The notes beneath the pieces are model-generated. The model saw only the letters and a program-made list of their open reading frames with translations, made no database searches and was not told the DNA's origin. The translations under genes were made by a program, and so were the position numbers. Shown here in pieces: positions 21,718-33,582 of a stretch of 64,000 bases of DNA (positions are counted from its first letter, which is position 1; every line of letters starts with the position of its first letter). The stretch comes from Gymnopilus junonius (lineage: Eukaryota > Basidiomycota > Agaricomycetes > Agaricales > Galerinaceae), in assembly GCA_015501075.1 (NCBI GenBank), contig JADNYJ010000103.1, positions 1 to 64,000 on the forward strand, read 5' to 3'.

Positions 21718-22247
21718 TTTTTCTCTCCTACTGGTTCTCTTCCGCGCAAAAAAATACCCTAATCACTTGCAGTATACCAATTCCAATCGCTAGTAAGATA
21801 CCTTGTAAACAGTAGTTCTATGTCGAAAGTTCCCAGATCGTCCTCTTAAGTATTCTTAGGAGGGATTGTTGAAGTAGTAACAAATTCTGCAGGATCTGCT
21901 GCTGTACCACAGTCCAGATAATGCATCAAGCGACGCCCATAATCATGATTCACAGGATAGAAATGCGCGCCAGATATTCATTAATATGGGGAGGGATATA
22001 TTAAGGCTACCATTAATGAAAGAATAGTCTAAGTATCTCGACGATTGAGGAATACTAATGAGAGTCCTTGAGAAATTGTCCAATTCAACACAGAGTCGAA
22101 TACTGTGCATATACGGTTGGCTATACGGTGATCGAGCATGCAAAATCGTTATAAGGCAAGGGCCTTCATGCCGTCGATGTGAGCGTGAGTGATGTCAAGG
22201 GGTTGGTGGTGAAAGGGCAGGCCTTAGTTCAGTAGTCGTGCGTAAAA

Positions 22248-23239
22248 TTAACATTTACCAGCGGTGGGCATTTTCCTGATGATCCTTTTGGTCGCTGCGT
22301 TTACCCAAGACTTCCGTGCGTACTTGGAAAAGGAGGTGTCAGGATTGGAGAATGGTGATAATGCAAACAGAGCTGTACCTTGGGGCGTTTTTCAAGAGTG
22401 GCGCCAAGATCGACATCGGAAACCTTTGACTTGCGCTTGATACTCGCATTTAAGTTCAAATGAGACTGGATATTGTAAGTGCTCTGCTGAAGTAAGTGTT
22501 CAGCAGTTGGGTAAAAAAATCATAGTGGAAAAAGACTCACTGGAGTTGCAGGCCCGCTGGAGGTGCTTGAAGAGGAAGAGCCTGAACTGAGATAAGAAGA
22601 CCAACTGAAGCGGTCAACGTCAACCGGAACATCCAAGCCCTGGCTATGTTTGTCGCTGACGCTGCCAGCGAATGGTCTTCTGACATTCCTTTCCAACGAT
22701 ACACGCTCAGCCTCTAAAACTGAAATAAAAGGGAGGGCCTTGACGTCTTCAAAGTCCGAAGAGAATGAAATCCCCTCCTCCTCCACAATCCCTTCATCGA
22801 CACCGCTGTCTATAGTTGTCACCGACCAGCGCGAAGTTGGTGCTTCCTTCAATGAAGCGGGTGTGTTCAGCACAATGTCAGTATACACAAACGCGGAGGA
22901 AAGCATTATCTCTTGATCAGAGCCCTGAGGTATCTCGCATATCAGGATGGGGCGCGCTCTAGAGACTTCTTGAGGAAGAGGAGTAACAAGCTCGATAATA
23001 GGAAGCGGAACCGAACTGATTTGCCTCTGATCAAGCTTAAGAGCTGCCTCGATGCTCACGCGGAGCCTGAGAGATCGAGCGCGCTTGCGGGCATGGTAAG
23101 TTGGACGAAGGGAGTGGCGAAGGGCTTTAGCGACTTTGGAGTAGTGTTCGTTGGCTCGACGAACGATGCAGAGGAGGTCATGGATGTAAGGATGGGTAGG
23201 CTCTTGGGATGGAGTGGTATTGGAAGGAGAGGAGGACAT
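22248..23239 (-). CDS. Hypothetical protein with Ser-rich C-terminal region
   Basis: I do not recognise this protein. The model has three exons (23239-22541, 22486-22379, 22322-22248), with all junctions in frame, giving 293 residues. It starts MSSSPSNTTPSQEPTHPYIHD and has a basic segment (residues 40-60, rich in Arg). A short acidic segment (VDEGIVEEEGISF) follows, then a serine stretch before the first intron. The last exons are Lys/Arg-rich and end GKC. No membrane segments or known catalytic motifs are seen. It converges on the kinase gene and diverges from RPA12. The long first exon is solid; the two small exons rest on splice signals alone. Confidence 0.55.
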
Positions 23240-23835
23240 GTCGATAACTGATGAGTGATTGAAAGCAATAAAAAGAACGAAGTGAGACGAGAGCGAGCTA
23301 TGTAGGCGGCAGGATAAGAAAGATCGAATCGTCGTTGTAGGAGTCGTAGATCGTGTCCGTGAAAGCACGCACTGCGTGTAGGTATTGGGGAGGAACAAAA
23401 AAGAGGGCAAGAAAGAGCAGCAAGCTCGGGTTCTGGGGAGTCATCTTTGGCTCAAGGGGCAGATTATATGTCACTGAAAGGATGGACCCACAAACGGGCT
23501 TGAAGAGGAAGTCCACCCGGATAACACAAAAGAACGAGGATCGATCAGGGGAAGCACATGGATTGACCTCTATTGTTGATAGATGGGGAGCGAAAAAAGA
23601 ACAAGGCTCTGGTGACGAGGGCGCTAATCGTATAGGTTTTCCTTGTACTTTTTGTCTCCACAACCTTAGATACTGCCTTCCATTTTGAGAAATGCTTTTG
23701 TTTTTCGGTGTCCACGTGAACATGCAGAAGCGCGAAATTTCCAATCGGTCCAACTCTTCTGCGACAAGGCGACACACACACATCGCTGAAGGGTGGAATT
23801 TCAAATCTATTGATAAAACGACAATTGAAAGGTCA

Positions 23836-24487
23836 ATGTCTTCCAACGCCCACAAAGTAGGTCAGCAGGGTGTCCTTGATTTGTTTTCAGAAAAGTGCTC
23901 ACTTGTTTTATCAGGTTCCCTCTTGTTCTGCCCCGATTGCGGAACACTGCTTTCGCTCCCTAAGGACGGAGAGACGTTCGTGGCATGCGATCAGTGCGGA
24001 CGTGAAGAGCCAGCGAGTTGTAAGTGGCATCGATTCTCCTGAAATGTGATATGCACAAGTTGACGGTGGCCCTTGTTACGCTTCATTCAGCATATGAGAA
24101 CGTCATTATCACGACGCGGTCAGCACCTGAAGCATTCCCGTCAGCATTGAGGCAAAAACGAAAAATCCAGACGAAACTTCACGAAACAGGGGATCAAGGC
24201 ACTCTGGTGAGTCGCGACTTTTCATCTGCTCGGAAAAGGATGAGTGATTTATGATGGAGGTGTCTGAAAAATGCCCGGCTTGCGGGCACCTGGAGGCGTA
24301 TTCGAAAGTGATGCAGGTACGCGTGTGTGATGCTGAACAGGAAAGAGATATAAATGACTGTGATTGCAGCTACGGAGTGCGGACGAGGGATCGACGGTAT
24401 TCTACAACGTATGGAGTTACTATCTTTGGGGATGGCGTGCTGACTGGGTATATGCAGTGTGCATCATGCAAAACGGATGGCGGGTAA
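23836..24487 (+). CDS. RPA12: RNA polymerase I subunit RPA12 (TFIIS-like zinc-ribbon protein)
   Basis: This is the small subunit of nuclear RNA polymerase I that supports RNA cleavage and termination on rDNA. Six exons (23836-23860, 23915-24019, 24091-24206, 24260-24316, 24370-24408, 24458-24487) give about 123 residues, the usual size. The N-terminal zinc ribbon has CPDC and CDQC. The C-terminal ribbon has CPAC, the catalytic-loop sequence RSADEGSTVF and CASC. After CASCK the frame ends in TDGG-stop, whereas the plus-one frame gives the family-like ending NGWRVNN-stop at 24495, so one A is probably missing from the run at 24470-24473. The first intron is inferred: without it the frame also stays open. 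The gene converges on OST5. Confidence 0.88.
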
Positions 24488-24496
24488 ACAACTAGA

Positions 24497-24844
24497 TTAC
24501 ACATATACGCCTACTGAGCAGAAGAGGGCGACTATGCCGAAGCCGCCGAGTGTGCTGGCAAGAAGGGCGACGAGGGGCTCTCTGAGCGAGAAGTTGTCTT
24601 TTGGAAGACTGGGGGGTGTTAGATTATGCATAGGACTAGTTAGAGCACAGCACATACGTGGAAAAGTAGAAGGCGAGTGCAAAGGTAGGCAGCAGAAAGA
24701 GTGCTGCGACGAAAGGCAGCAGGGAAGTGGGCACGCTGGGGGAGAAGGCGGGCAGGGAGTAATGGAGTGCCTGCAGGATATCAGTGGCTGAGCAGACTGC
24801 AGCTCGAATTATAAACTCGCCTTTATGTGCTCGTAGTCGTCCAT
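24497..24844 (-). CDS. OST5: Oligosaccharyltransferase subunit OST5/TMEM258 homologue
   Basis: This small two-helix membrane protein of the ER complex transfers N-glycans to nascent proteins. Three exons (24844-24821, 24770-24658, 24608-24497) give 82 residues, close to TMEM258 (79) and yeast Ost5 (86). The order is a short N-terminus, a first hydrophobic segment (LLPFVAALFLLPTFALAFYF), a polar loop (LPKDNFSLREP) and a second segment ending VALFCSVGVYV; the terminal GVYV matches Ost5 and resembles GIYV of TMEM258. The first intron uses GC-AG ends (donor AAG|GCGAGT, 50 nt) and is the only junction keeping the frame. Its stop lies 9 bp from the RPA12 stop, and its ATG is 116 bp from the Yop1 ATG on the other strand. 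Confidence 0.8.
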
Positions 24845-24960
24845 GGTTGTGCTGTGGCGTGGAGTGAGCGTTGCTGCTGACGTACCGCTGAAACAAACAC
24901 GTGTCAACCATCCATATCAACCTCTTTCCACCGTTCCCTCTTTTTCTCTCCAATACCATC

Positions 24961-25977
24961 ATGTCCGCAGCTCAACGAGTCCAACAGCACCCAATCTTCG
25001 TCCAGGCTCAAAACAAGGCCGCACACTACAACGCCCAGCTCGACAAAGAGGTATTGTATTCGTTTCACCCTCCTTCAGCTCCACTCACTCACCCGTACTC
25101 CAGCTCTCCAAATTCCCATTCTCGTCAACTTTGAGCAGCGCACACAGGTTCCCAAGACCTATGCCGTCCTAGGCGGTCTTCTTTTCATCGTCTTCCTCCA
25201 CAGTTTCAACGCCTTTGCTGCACCCATCTCAAACCTCGTCGGCTGGGGTTTGCCCGCCTACTTGTCATTCAAAGCCATTGAATCACCTTCGCCCCACGAT
25301 GACGTCCAATGGCTCACTTACTGGGTCGTCTTCGGATTCTTCAACTTCCTAGAATCTTTCGCTCTCCGCGTCCTTCTCTACTATGTCCCTGGTATTTCGC
25401 CTTCAAATCCCTCTTCATTGTGTGGCTCCAGCTCCCAGCGTTCCGCGTATGTCACTTTCTCATATTCATTCGTGCCACTTTTCCTTTACTTCTTGAACTT
25501 GGCTGGTTCAAGAGCGCGTCTCTCTTCTTTGGCTCGTGTGCCACGTCCTCTTTCCTCCGTCGCGTTGGCAATTTCAGGACAGTCGCTTACTCTATCCCCT
25601 TTTGTCTTTTCTTCACAGGGCGCTCAAGTCGCGTACTTCAACGTCATCAAACCCTCCTCACCAACGTAAGCTCTCAAAGTCGTGTTGCCGCTCCAGCAAC
25701 CACGAATCCAGAAGCCCGCCTCTCACACAGAGTAAATGTTATCAGCAGAGACGTTTGCACTAGTTGTGATATGTCTACCCACAACGCGTCCAATCTATTC
25801 TTCTTTTTGCTGGCTTCCATTCTCCTCTCGACATGTTATGCTATTCATAATCTACTTCGTGAGGCCCCCCAGGTTGTTTTGCGACTCCCTCTTTCAACCA
25901 ATCATAGACTTGCACTCTTCCGTCTCTTTTTAAGTAATGTAGTGGCCCATGCTTGCGAATGTCGTCTTATCACCTAG
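24961..25977 (+). CDS. YOP1: Yop1/REEP-type ER membrane-shaping protein (frame breaks in C runs)
   Basis: The product is a TB2/DP1/HVA22-family protein that bends ER tubules. Exon 1 is 24961-25050, exon 2 25104-25446, and exon 3 starts at 25619. Family features are the amphipathic N-terminus (MSAAQRVQQHPIFVQAQ), VPKTYAVLGG, two hairpin membrane segments, and LLTYW-like LTYWVVFGFFNFLE. As written the frame slips three times, at C runs 25115-25117, 25387-25389 and 25652-25654. One extra C at each restores KFPILVNF, YYVPWYF and NVIKPLLTN. Exon 2 plus two bases is exactly 345 nt. The 3' end is uncertain: the frame stays open to 25977, but the last 60-70 residues do not look like the family, so a further intron is likely. 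Confidence 0.78.
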
Positions 25978-28263
25978 CTGGGTGATTTACTTTCTGATAA
26001 GTGGTGTACTTTATCCCTAGTTTCATCGACTGGTTTTCTCATGCCTCTTACGAGTAATAAACGATTTTGCCAACGCGTATTCATGCAAGCCTTGAGGATG
26101 GTATGCCGCAACTTTTGGATGATCAGAAATTCATCTGCTAAAGAGTTTTGACATTCCACAGAAGTCATATATCAAGCTCTATCAGCTATCTGAAGTTGTG
26201 CTGTGGGCCTTCTGATACAAAAAGGCCCAATTCTTTTTGATCTCTTGTCTAAAATTATGCATTTGCCTGGGCGAAGCTTGCATTCTAGGACTTGGGCATT
26301 CTATTACTAGATTAGAGGTACCGCGAATCTGAGTCGACAAGCAGGCTAGAATGTTCTCGCTTTCTTGCCTAAGAAAAGTTTTTAAAAAAAGACGCAGATT
26401 TGCCTGTCGTCCGGGAGTGTCGGGAGATTCGTTTCTCACATCCATAATAATAATAAAGAACGCGGAGACATGTACAGGAGACATGTACTGTGTAATTACT
26501 TTTGGTAACCAATTTGGCATGAGAAGAATGTCCGAAGAGATGATTTCCAAAAGGTACCAGAAGTATTAATATTTAACAAGACGTTTTGGTTGTGTTCTTG
26601 AGGTCATTTTCTGACAAGAGGCACAAGGCTATAACAACTAACAGCCAGCTTCGTATTGGGCCTTCGTATCGACCAAAATATTCCCGTCACAAAGAGAGGA
26701 AGTTGATTATTTGAAGCGTCGAAGAGCTTCAAGCCCGTCGGAACTCGGAAGGAAGTCCATAAAACGGTCAGGCAAAAAAAAAATCCAAAGACAAGAAGGA
26801 TCGTCTGATCACAAGGCTTCTCGACGTTCAGATGAGTAGTTGATTCGCGCATCTGGGCAAATCCAGGGACAAACATAGAAAGGACACCTTGGTGAGCTAT
26901 GTGGCTGATTTGAACCTATTCTGCTGCTATATGTGATAATACATAGCAGAATAATTGGTTAATAGTTGATATCCGACCAATTGTTCTGACAGACAATATC
27001 ATACCATCTAGATACGTATGTAGGGAGGCTACCCTGAGCACATAGCTGTCATGTTTTTCTGAACGAGATTCCGTACGAGCCCCATACTTAAGTACATTGG
27101 AGCTGAGAGACTGAAAATCAAGCCATGAGGACATATAAGAATGGGACCCTTCTGTAATTTTGTGCCCGGTGCTCTGTAGGTATCAAGCATCATAGATAAC
27201 GGCGACCGCCAGCAGAAAACAAGGATAATTGAGACGTATAAAGCTGATGCAGGTAGCACATGGCCCTCAGCCAAATTTTCGATAGCTTGATGTTGATAAC
27301 AGAGCGACAGGGACGCTCTTCTACAGAGCCACAAATAGTATGTGAACACGTATATGACATCGTTTGCCAGGAAAGAAGTTGAACGGAATCTGGGCGTAAG
27401 TAAGTAGTCGAGTTGACAGAACCAAAAAAGAAAAGAAAAACCGTGTGAAGACGCCGAAGAGCCACCTCTCGTCCGGACAAGTCCGACTAAAGCTTCACTG
27501 GCTTCACCGCACCACCATGGTCTTGTGCCTTATTTTTGCAAACTGGAAGCGAAATCCGGGGGCATCTGATTCTGTATAGTGAACATTGCTATTGCGGCCA
27601 TAAGTTTGACAATAGTCCTGCAGATATCGCTTGGTCATTCGAACCCCGGAACAGCTACTGGATTTCGGCTTCTACCTTACTACCTCATGCTCTGCATCCG
27701 CATAGCTGAATGAACATGTACTGAAGGAATAATCCGGACCAGGTCCTCCGCTCCTTGGCCATTTCTGTTGATTTCAGCAAAGTCAGCTACGTCTACAAGC
27801 TCAGGGAATATCTTATGTGGTTGACATAGGGTGCCTGTACAACTTGAAGTCTGGTACGTCCTAGTACGGTGTTTTAAATTCTTGGAAGCTCAAAATCATA
27901 ATTTAATTTAAAAAGGTTCGAGTCCAAAGAATACCGGTCTCCGAGTGCATGCATGCTGGATCAATATAAGAGGACGCTTTTGTGATTATTGCGTTCAAAT
28001 GGGGCATGCGTCTTAAAATATGGTTACGTGCCACGCTTCCATCTTCTTCGGATAACGCGTCTTGCTCGAAATTAGTAACAAGGCCCACGAGGGTCTGCGG
28101 GGTGAAGAATCGACGATGTGATCTCGTTCCTCCATGATAGTCGAGGTCGAGAAGCAGTCAGCTGCTCCGATGTTCCAGAAATACCTTGAATCAACATGCC
28201 TTAAGATAGTGCCCCAGGTCCTTTCTTTCCCCCGAAATCCGCTTCGCCCTCTATTTAACAACC
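25978..28263. other. Long intergenic stretch without recognised gene
   Basis: Open frames here are short, lack family motifs and often lack an ATG. One minus-strand frame of 122 codons (26550-26182) starts with ATG but has no recognisable domain. Minus-strand frames at 27480-27029 are partly hydrophobic and might be relics of a membrane protein, but I cannot support a gene. Confidence 0.5.
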
Positions 28264-30345
28264 ATGACGGACGTGCAAGAGAAAGGTTCTGGTTACAACA
28301 GCGGAAGCAGCGACGATGGATCCCAACATCGATCCGCTGTGTTCGAGCGACCGACTGGGATTAAAGGTGTCTATTACCACCTATCACACAGGTCGTAATG
28401 TTAGGATTCGTGTGCTTCATGGGTCCAGGTATGTTATTATCGGGCTTTTTTTTAGGAAGGTACCCAAAGGAGGATTTTACTAGGGCTGTTCAATGCCCTT
28501 AACGGCTTGGGAGGAGGGGGCCAGCTCGACAGCACGACCAGCGCAAATGCCAACGCTACTCTCTATGCGACATTCGCATTTGGAGCGTTTCTTTTCGGGG
28601 TATTTCAGAATAATTGATTTAGCCCTCCAATGTCCTTATATTTACTCGTAGCTCTATCAACAACAAACTGGGTGCTCGTCTTACGCTTCTCCTCGGAATT
28701 ACCGGCTATTCACTCTACATTGGAGCTTATCTGTCAGTCGCATCCGCCTCGTCCGTTTTAAATCCAGTCGTTAATTTCAACAATAGGGCATTAAACATTC
28801 ATCCTCATGCAGGTGCTTTCCTCATTACTGCGGGCGCCATTCTCGGTATCTGTGCAGGGCTGCTTTGGACTGCTCAAGGATCTTTGATGCTGGCCTATGC
28901 AACTGAAGACCAGAAGGGCAAGTTCATCGGTATCTTCTGGGCTATCTTCAATCTCGGAGCTGTTGTTGGAGCTGCTGTCCCTCTTGGACAGAACTTCCAC
29001 TCCACCGTGCGTTTTGCTTTCTTCATGCACGTTTATGCATAAATTAATCATACCTCCACGCAGGCAAACTCTGGTAAGTCTGTCATCACTGATCGAGTAC
29101 AAATTTCATTTTCACTAAATCAACACACAAGTCGGAAATGGAACATATGTAAGTCAAGTCACAATGTGTTCACACACCTCTGCTTAAGATGGCCCTTAGA
29201 TTGGTTTCCTTGTCCTGACTCTTCTCGGCGTGACCATTCCTTTTATGATGGCTGATCCAGCGAAGGTCGTTCGAACCGACGGTACCAAAGTGATCGTTCC
29301 CCGACACCCCACCTGGAAAGTCGAGATTTATGGGCTTTGGGTGACGCTGGTCACGGATCCTATGGTTATCCTGCTGTTCCCCATGTTCTTGGCCTCAAAT
29401 TGGTTCTACACATGGCGTAAGCCCAGTTCGTTGAATACCACTGGCAAAAGTTGTTGAACTTCGCTTTCTTCAGAATTTAACGATTATAACGACGCGCTGT
29501 TCAATATCCGGGCTCGTGCTTTGAACAACCTTGTTTATTGGTTGTCGCAGATCATTGGCTCCATTTCCATTGGGGCCTTACTTGACCAGAAGTCTATCTC
29601 CCGTCGGATGCGCGCCTTTTCCGGCTGGACCATTCTTTTCGCCATGGTCTTCATTGTCCATATCTGGGCCTTTTTCTACCAAAAGTTCGTTCTGTTTATC
29701 CGTCTATTGAAGTGGAACTAAAGCAAACTTTTCAGGCAATATACAAGGGAATCTACCCCTCCTGATTCTTCGAAGATGGATATCTTTGACCATGGTTATG
29801 TCCCAAGAATCTGGTTGTTCATTTTTTGTGGTCTCCTTGACGCTATGTGGCAAACTACCGCTTATTGGATCATGGGTGCCATGTCAAATGACCCAGCCAA
29901 ACTCGCCCATTTTGCTGGATTCTGTGATTACATCTTGTCATCTCGCGTGACGATGCCCACCCTGACTAAAACCTCATACAGACAAGTCAATACAGTCAGC
30001 TGGTGGAGCCGGTGCATGGAGAGCAGACGCAGTCAAGACACCGTAAGTGACAAACGGCTAATCTCTGCTTTAGTGTTGACATATAGGCTCAAAGGTACAT
30101 GAACATGTTCATCTCAACTTGGGTACTTCTTGTAGCTGGTTTAGTCTTCGCCCTTCCCATGATCTACTTACGTGTCAAGAACCACACCGACCTTGCAGAC
30201 GAAACCTTGTATGACTGCGCTTTCCCCTGATTAAATCGCCTTTACTAATCTGTTGTTAAGGATGCGTATGGACGATTCCGGCAATATCCTCGATACTTCG
30301 CAGGCTCAGCATAGAGTGGAAGGGAAGGAGAAGGAAGAGAAGTGA
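28264..30345 (+). CDS. UNC93-like (DUF895) membrane transporter
   Basis: This is a major-facilitator-type membrane protein of the UNC93/DUF895 family common in fungi; substrate unknown. It has a hydrophilic N-terminus (MTDVQEKGSGYNSG), then VVMLGFVCFMGPG, LFNALNGLGGGGQ, SINNKLGARLTLLLG, LLWTAQGSLMLAYATEDQKGKF, later membrane segments and a charged tail (VEGKEKEEK). It has many small exons, including a 10-nt exon (29064-29073) and a 17-nt exon (29132-29148) encoding ANSVGNGTY. One extra C at 28380-28381 is needed to read VYYHPITQVVML; as written the frame stops. The junction near 28600 is not resolved. Other junctions, such as the one giving GFYKSIQSAGG, are in frame. Confidence 0.85.
29064..29073 (+). 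other. 10-nt micro-exon in the UNC93-like gene
   Basis: GCAAACTCTG is bounded by ...CACGCAG| and |GTAAGT. It joins ...HST to a second micro-exon of 17 nt at 29132-29148 (bounded by ACAAG| and |GTAAGT). Together they read A-N-S-V-G-N-G-T-Y in frame with both neighbours. Confidence 0.75.
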
Positions 30346-30816
30346 TGTTTGTACGCGCTTGGTACGCGCAGTGGAGATCTCGAGGGTGTTCATGACATAT
30401 GACGTTGACTTGATGAGCTTCTACATTATGGGTTGCGATTTTTATCTGCTTTTTGGGTCTAATTCGATACCCATAATCTACGGAGATAAATCTGATTGAC
30501 TACCCTCACATCGAAAGCGTAGCGGCTTCTTGTCTGGATTAATCTTGTATAATGATGATGATATTTGATTTACGAATCAGGTGTATTTCAGTTTGGATCG
30601 CATTTATGTATTAGTGGAATTTCCAGTGTAAATATAAGTCAGAAAGCAACTATGTGACACTGGAGGCAAGCGGCTGTCCAATTGGCTCAAAATGAGCATT
30701 TTGCAATATGAAAGTTCTCATTTTGGGCCGTTTGCATGATTATTATCTTATCTTATCTCACGCGATCAACAAATGTAAACTCTTCGTGAATCTCTTTCTA
30801 GATTGCCCATCAAGCC

Positions 30817-33462
30817 ATGGCGGATATCGCTGTCGATACAGCTACTCAGGCAAACTATACAGAAATTGCAACAGATAATGTAGCTTTTGACTGGGTCATT
30901 GATTTCGATGCAAAAATTCTAAGCGGCTCAGCGACTCACAAGATGATAGTCAAGAATGATGGCGTTCAGAAAGCGATGTGAGCCCACCTACCAGTTTCCA
31001 GAATAAAAAATTTCAAGCTCTTTTTAGTTTTGATACAGGAGATTTGGATATAAGCAAAATCACCGTGGATGGCCAAATTGTCCAAGTCAGTTCAGATGCC
31101 GCATCTTGCATTTCCTACGATATGCTAAAGCATCTCATTTCACAGTATGATGTAAAGCCTAAACATCCTGTCATGGGCGCAGCTTTGCACGTCACTCTTC
31201 CCTCAGGTTTGAAATTAGGAAGGTCTGTAACGGTCAAGATAGATTATAAGACGACGGAAGAATGCACGGCACTGCAATGGCTTGACAAAAAGTCCATAAG
31301 CCCAATCTCTTCCTTGTTGCCTCTTTCGCTAAGGATAGAAACAGTCAAACGCAAGGGAAGACATTCCCCTACTTATTTAGTCAATGTCAACCGATTTATG
31401 CGCGGGCCCTTGCCCCGTTGCAAGGTGAGTTTACAATCTGGATGGTCATAGTTATGCCTGATCTCATGCATCGCAGATACGCCATCCAATAAAATTGTAC
31501 GCAACTTGTCAAATTTTAAACCGAAGTTGTTCATGGCAATCTGTGCGAATAGAAATATTCTGCAAAAGTTTCCTCCGTTCTTCCTGTGTTGCTTTCTGCC
31601 AGACTTGTATCGCCCTCTCCAGATGTTCCCCATGACGGCAAGATTATCGGCAAGGACGTAGTTACATATACTTTCACCCAGGCAAGCCTATTTTTCAACT
31701 TTCCAATAAAAAACCTGAACATACTACTCGTGTAGCCCGTTCCCATCCCGTCGTATTTGATCGCGATTGCAGTCGGGAATGTGCGCTACCGCCCTTTTCC
31801 CAAGCCAGAAGGGAAACAGTGGACAAGTGGAATTTGGGCTGAACCAGAAACGATTGATGCTGCGTATTGGGAATTTAGTGAAGACACCACAAGGTAATCT
31901 ATGCAGCACCATGCGCGTGCAATGAGTTAACGCTCACTGATAGATTCCTGGCCCAAGAAGAGGAAATTGTAACTCCTTATAAATTCGGAGTTTACGATCT
32001 CCTTGTACTCCCGCCATCGTTCCCCTACGGAGGAATGGTAAGCGTTCAGCACCGAAGTTGCATACTGCAACTCATCTTTTCATTTGACAGGAAAATGCAT
32101 GCATGACATTTTTGACTCCAAGTGAGTTCACTTTCAAATTTGGACCTGAACTTCATTTCATCTATTGCAGCTCTTTTGACAGGGGATAGGACTCTTGTTG
32201 ACGTGGTCGTTCACGAGCTCACCCATTCGTGGTTTGGTAATGGTGTAACGTAAGTCAATGTCCTTCATTTCAATAACGATTGCATTAATTTCCGTAGACA
32301 TGCTAACCCTTCACATTTCTGGCTCAACGAAGGATGGACAACCTATATTGAACGCGTCCTCCAACAAGTCCTGCATTCTCCTGCTGAGCGTGGCTTTGCA
32401 TATGTAATTGGATCCAAGGCACTTTATGACTCGTTGAAAGAGTATGAAAGTCGACCGAAGTACCAGAGGCTCGTCATTAGCTTCGATGAAGGAGAAGACC
32501 CAGACGATGCTTACAGTAGCATTCCTTACGAGAAAGGGGCAAACTTCATTCTTTACCTCGGTGCGCTATATTTGGGTTTCATCTTTTTGGCTTTCCGGCT
32601 TTTGTAACTCTTTCCATCTCTGCAGAACGGACACTGGGAGGCCTGGACGTTTTCCTTCCCTACGTGAAAGATTACGTGGAGAATTTCATCGGAAGGAGTA
32701 TAACAACCGCGCAATGGAAAGACCATCTCTACGCCTATTGGCAAAAGAATGGCGGCGCGGAAAAGATCAAGGCCCTGGACAGTGTCGACTGGGATGCCTG
32801 GTTCTACGGCGAAGGCGTCCAACTTCCAGTACACCTGGAGTACGATCTGACGTTGGCCGAAAAGGCATACAAGTTGGCCGAGAGGTGGGATGCTGCACGT
32901 CAAACGGAGGTCTCGCATTTGGATTTCAAAGAATCAGACCTGAAGGATTTCAACTCGAATCAAATTGGTTCGTAGTTAAACGCCATATCTAATCCGAGCA
33001 CGTTTACTGACAAGCAGACGATCACACGTTGCAGTGGTTTTCCTGGAGAAACTTCAATCTTATCCGCCTTTACCGTCTGAACTAGTCCTGCATCTGGGAC
33101 ACCTGTACCACTTGGATTCAACTAATAATGCTGAAATTCGTCTTCGATTCTACGGAGTAGCGTTTGCTGACACCGTATCGCCTGCAGCAAAAACTTATGC
33201 TCTTCAGGCTTCTAAATGGGTTATTGGTGATGATGGCTCAGGTGTTATCAAGGGCAGAATGAAATTCTGCAGACCAGTGTTCCGTGCAGTTGCGAAAGTG
33301 GACAAAGATCTCGCAGTTACCAGCTGGGAGAAGGGAAAGACTGGTTTCCATCCGATCGCAAGGAAACTCATTGAAAAGGTACAATGTCTAAGGCAAATTG
33401 TGTAGATCTACTGACAGACAACAATTTGTTAGGACCTTGGACTTGCTTCAGCGAAACCCTAG
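30817..33462 (+). CDS. Leukotriene A4 hydrolase/aminopeptidase-type M1 metalloenzyme
   Basis: This zinc enzyme belongs to peptidase family M1, the LTA4H group, which in fungi acts mainly as a leucyl aminopeptidase with epoxide-hydrolase ability. Motifs in order are the N-terminal beta domain (HPVMGAALHV), YLFSQCQPIYARAL, PVPIPSYLIAIAVGN, the substrate motif GGMEN (split by an intron), the zinc site HELTH then NEGWTTYIER, PYEKGANF, and a helical C-terminal domain with RMKFCRPVF and HPIARKLIEKDLGL. The gene has more than ten exons, one of 31 nt after GGM. The intron at 31682-31735 has GC-AG ends. The short segment around 31600 (ITCIA...PDVPHDG) does not stay in frame by one base, probably an error. 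It ends AKP-stop, 120 bp from the converging ArfGAP stop. Confidence 0.9.
31682..31735 (+). other. GC-AG intron in the M1 aminopeptidase gene
   Basis: Donor ACCCAG|GCAAGC and acceptor TGTAG|CCCG join YTFTQ to PVPIPSYLIA in frame; no GT donor does so. The intron is 54 nt. Confidence 0.75.
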
Positions 33463-33582
33463 AACAGTATAAATGGGAAGATTTGACGCATCGTGATTGC
33501 ATTACGTGACTTCATGTAAAACAATATCAATAGCTCTGCATCTACTACGCATGAGAACGAAGAAAAAATAATGTTGAGAATT

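Noticed and set aside
23298..23855. 185-codon minus-strand frame
   Set aside because: It lies across the upstream region and first exon of RPA12, has no domain and reads like the shadow of the divergent promoter.
27905..27930. tRNA-like T-loop GGTTCGAGTCC
   Set aside because: No matching acceptor, D or anticodon stems could be found around it.
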